From assembly GCA_023409755.1 (NCBI GenBank), contig JAEYRA010000131.1, positions 1 through 26,937 of the forward strand: a stretch of 26,937 nt of DNA. Direction: 5' to 3'. The position numbers and the translations under genes were made by a program. This DNA comes from Bacillota bacterium (lineage in GTDB: Bacteria > Bacillota > Clostridia > Christensenellales > UMGS416). The notes under the pieces were generated by a model. That model did not search any database. It saw only the letters and a program-made list of their open reading frames with translations, and was not told the origin of the DNA. Positions 25,548 to 26,937 of this stretch are shown one piece after another; the stretch's first letter is position 1, and every line of letters begins with the position of its first letter.

Positions 25548-26937
25548 GGCGGCGTTATTTCCTTTACGCCATGCTGCTCAGCGGTGTGGTGTTGGTTTTG
25601 TTTGGCATCATCGGCGCCTTTGGTGCTGAATGGTGGTACGAACGCACCATGATTGGCGACCTGCGCAAGGATGCTACCCTGATCCTAAGCCAATCGGCCG
25701 GCCTTGCCGCCGACTACACCGCCTACGCGCGTGAGACCGCCACAATTCTCACCCAGGACAATGACGAAGCGCGTGTCACCATACTGGCGGGCGATGGCAC
25801 GGTCCTGGGCGACTCCAACGCCAACAGCGCCACCATGGCCAACCACAGCGACCGGCCCGAAGTGCAGCAGGCCCTGCGCACGGGCTGGGGCGCGGCCCAG
25901 CGCTACTCCAGCACCCTGCATGTGAGCATGCTCTACGTGGCCGTGGCCGACGACGCCCGCGCCCTGCTGGTGCGCGTTTCCGTCCCCCTTTATGAGATCC
26001 GAACCGTTCATCAGATGATGGTCTTGTTCATCGCAGTCACTTTATTCGCCATGCTGGCGCTGGCTGCTCTGCTGGCAAGGCGGGCCTCCCGGCGATTGGC
26101 CCAGCCCATTGAGGAGATGACGCGCCTCACCAGCCGCATCGCCGCAGGCGACTACACACTGACCACCCCGCCCACCAATGACCCCGAGTTTCAGGAACTG
26201 TCGGACGGGTTGATCAAGCTGGCCCAAGACCTGGACGCCCAGATGACCAAGCTGGAGCGCGCCAACACCCAACTGCGCACGGTGCTCTCCAGCATCAGCG
26301 AGGGGTTCCTGGCCGTGGACGGACAGGGACGGCTGCTCTTCATCAACGACCTGGCTTGTGATCTTCTGGGCCTGCGAAACCCTGACGATCTTCCGGGTCA
26401 GCGGGTGGGTTCGGTGGTGATGGTTCACGCCATTGCCGAGCTCATCGAGGACTGCCTGTCCCTTCACACCTCCGCCAGTGCCGAGGTCACCCTGCCCACC
26501 GAGCCACCAACACTGGTGACGGCAACGGTGTCGCCCCTGCAAGCCCCCGCGGCTGGCTGCATCCTGCTCATGGTCAACATCACCCAACTGCGCAAGTTGG
26601 AAACCATACGCCACGACTTCGTGGCCAACGTGACCCACGAACTGCGCACGCCGCTCACCTCCATCCGCGGCTATGTGGAGACACTGCAGGCCGGCGCCCT
26701 GCAAAACCCCGAACTCTCCGCCAAGTTCCTTCAGATCATTGAAATCGAATCCGAGCGATTGAGCAGCCTCATCAGCGACTTGCTGTACCTCTCTGAGATT
26801 GAGAGCGGCAACCAGGACACGGGCATTCGTTCCTTCCGCCTGGCCGATGTGGCTGAAAGTGTGGCCGAAATGCTTGAGATGGCTGCGAGCGCCCGTTCCG
26901 TGACCATTGAAAGCCGCGTACCCACCACGGTGATGCT
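25544..26937 (+). CDS. phoR: PhoR sensor histidine kinase (3' end beyond the window)
   Basis: Translation begins at GTG 25544 in a 4-base GTGA overlap with the regulator gene and stays open to the window end (464 codons). The order is: membrane helix about 6-24, an extracytoplasmic sensor of about 130 residues, a second helix about 158-178, HAMP (LAQPIEEMTRLTSRIAAGDY), PAS (SSISEGFLAVDGQGRLLFIN, about 247-350), and the HisKA dimerisation domain with phospho-acceptor His365 in NVTHELRTPLTSIRGYVETL. The HATPase domain lies beyond the window. It phosphorylates the neighbouring regulator under phosphate limitation. No ATG start is available nearby, and the coupling overlap supports the GTG. Confidence 0.92.
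   Translation, partial: MRRRYFLYAMLLSGVVLVLFGIIGAFGAEWWYERTMIGDLRKDATLILSQSAGLAADYTAYARETATILTQDNDEARVTILAGDGTVLGDSNANSATMANHSDRPEVQQALRTGWGAAQRYSSTLHVSMLYVAVADDARALLVRVSVPLYEIRTVHQMMVLFIAVTLFAMLALAALLARRASRRLAQPIEEMTRLTSRIAAGDYTLTTPPTNDPEFQELSDGLIKLAQDLDAQMTKLERANTQLRTVLSSISEGFLAVDGQGRLLFINDLACDLLGLRNPDDLPGQRVGSVVMVHAIAELIEDCLSLHTSASAEVTLPTEPPTLVTATVSPLQAPAAGCILLMVNITQLRKLETIRHDFVANVTHELRTPLTSIRGYVETLQAGALQNPELSAKFLQIIEIESERLSSLISDLLYLSEIESGNQDTGIRSFRLADVAESVAEMLEMAASARSVTIESRVPTTVM

Overview
The window reads as a chromosomal piece of a monoderm, probably a Clostridia-type Bacillota. This is inferred from strong GGAGG-type ribosome binding sites, Gram-positive lipoboxes, an InlB-repeat/FN3 surface protein, a Pel locus without any outer-membrane part, and a pst-phoU-phoBR block with an 11-bp-phased Pho box. 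I cannot name a genus. No rRNA, tRNA, CRISPR array, transposase or integrase is visible.

Region 1 (1-1986) is the 3' end of a secreted repeat protein: four 71-residue InlB B-type (Listeria-Bacteroides) repeats, a divergent InlB-like domain and three FN3 domains, followed by a long hairpin terminator. Region 2 (2220-14811) is the main point of interest: nine same-strand genes, mostly overlapping by 4 to 20 bases. The first five are a Gram-positive-type Pel exopolysaccharide synthase: PelD fused to a degenerate N-terminal SDR domain, PelE-like, a PelA-type deacetylase, PelF and PelG. The next four are a CotH-kinase lipoprotein, a VTC (polyphosphate-polymerase-like) domain protein, a DUF4956 membrane protein and a DUF4874/DUF4832 lipoprotein. 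The layout suggests one transcription unit in which c-di-GMP-gated Pel synthesis is coupled to a phosphotransfer or polymer-modification module whose role is not known.

Region 3 (14812-20429) is a mosaic of housekeeping-like and orphan genes: a small HAD phosphatase with a promoter that implies a leaderless mRNA, an unknown gene broken by two single-base frameshifts, a metallophosphoesterase, a cytosolic BMP-family binding protein fused to a ParB-like domain, and a two-gene operon of a HAD hydrolase and a histidine phosphatase. Region 4 (20430-26937) is visibly richer in G+C and holds the phosphate-starvation regulon: a Pho box of four phased repeats, then pstS, pstC, pstA, pstB, phoU, the PhoB/PhoP response regulator and the PhoR kinase, cut off by the window end before its ATPase domain.

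The genes fall into two functional themes: making and decorating a cationic matrix polysaccharide with a nearby candidate matrix adhesin, and sensing and importing phosphate. The VTC-domain protein could be a bridge between them, but nothing in the sequence proves it.
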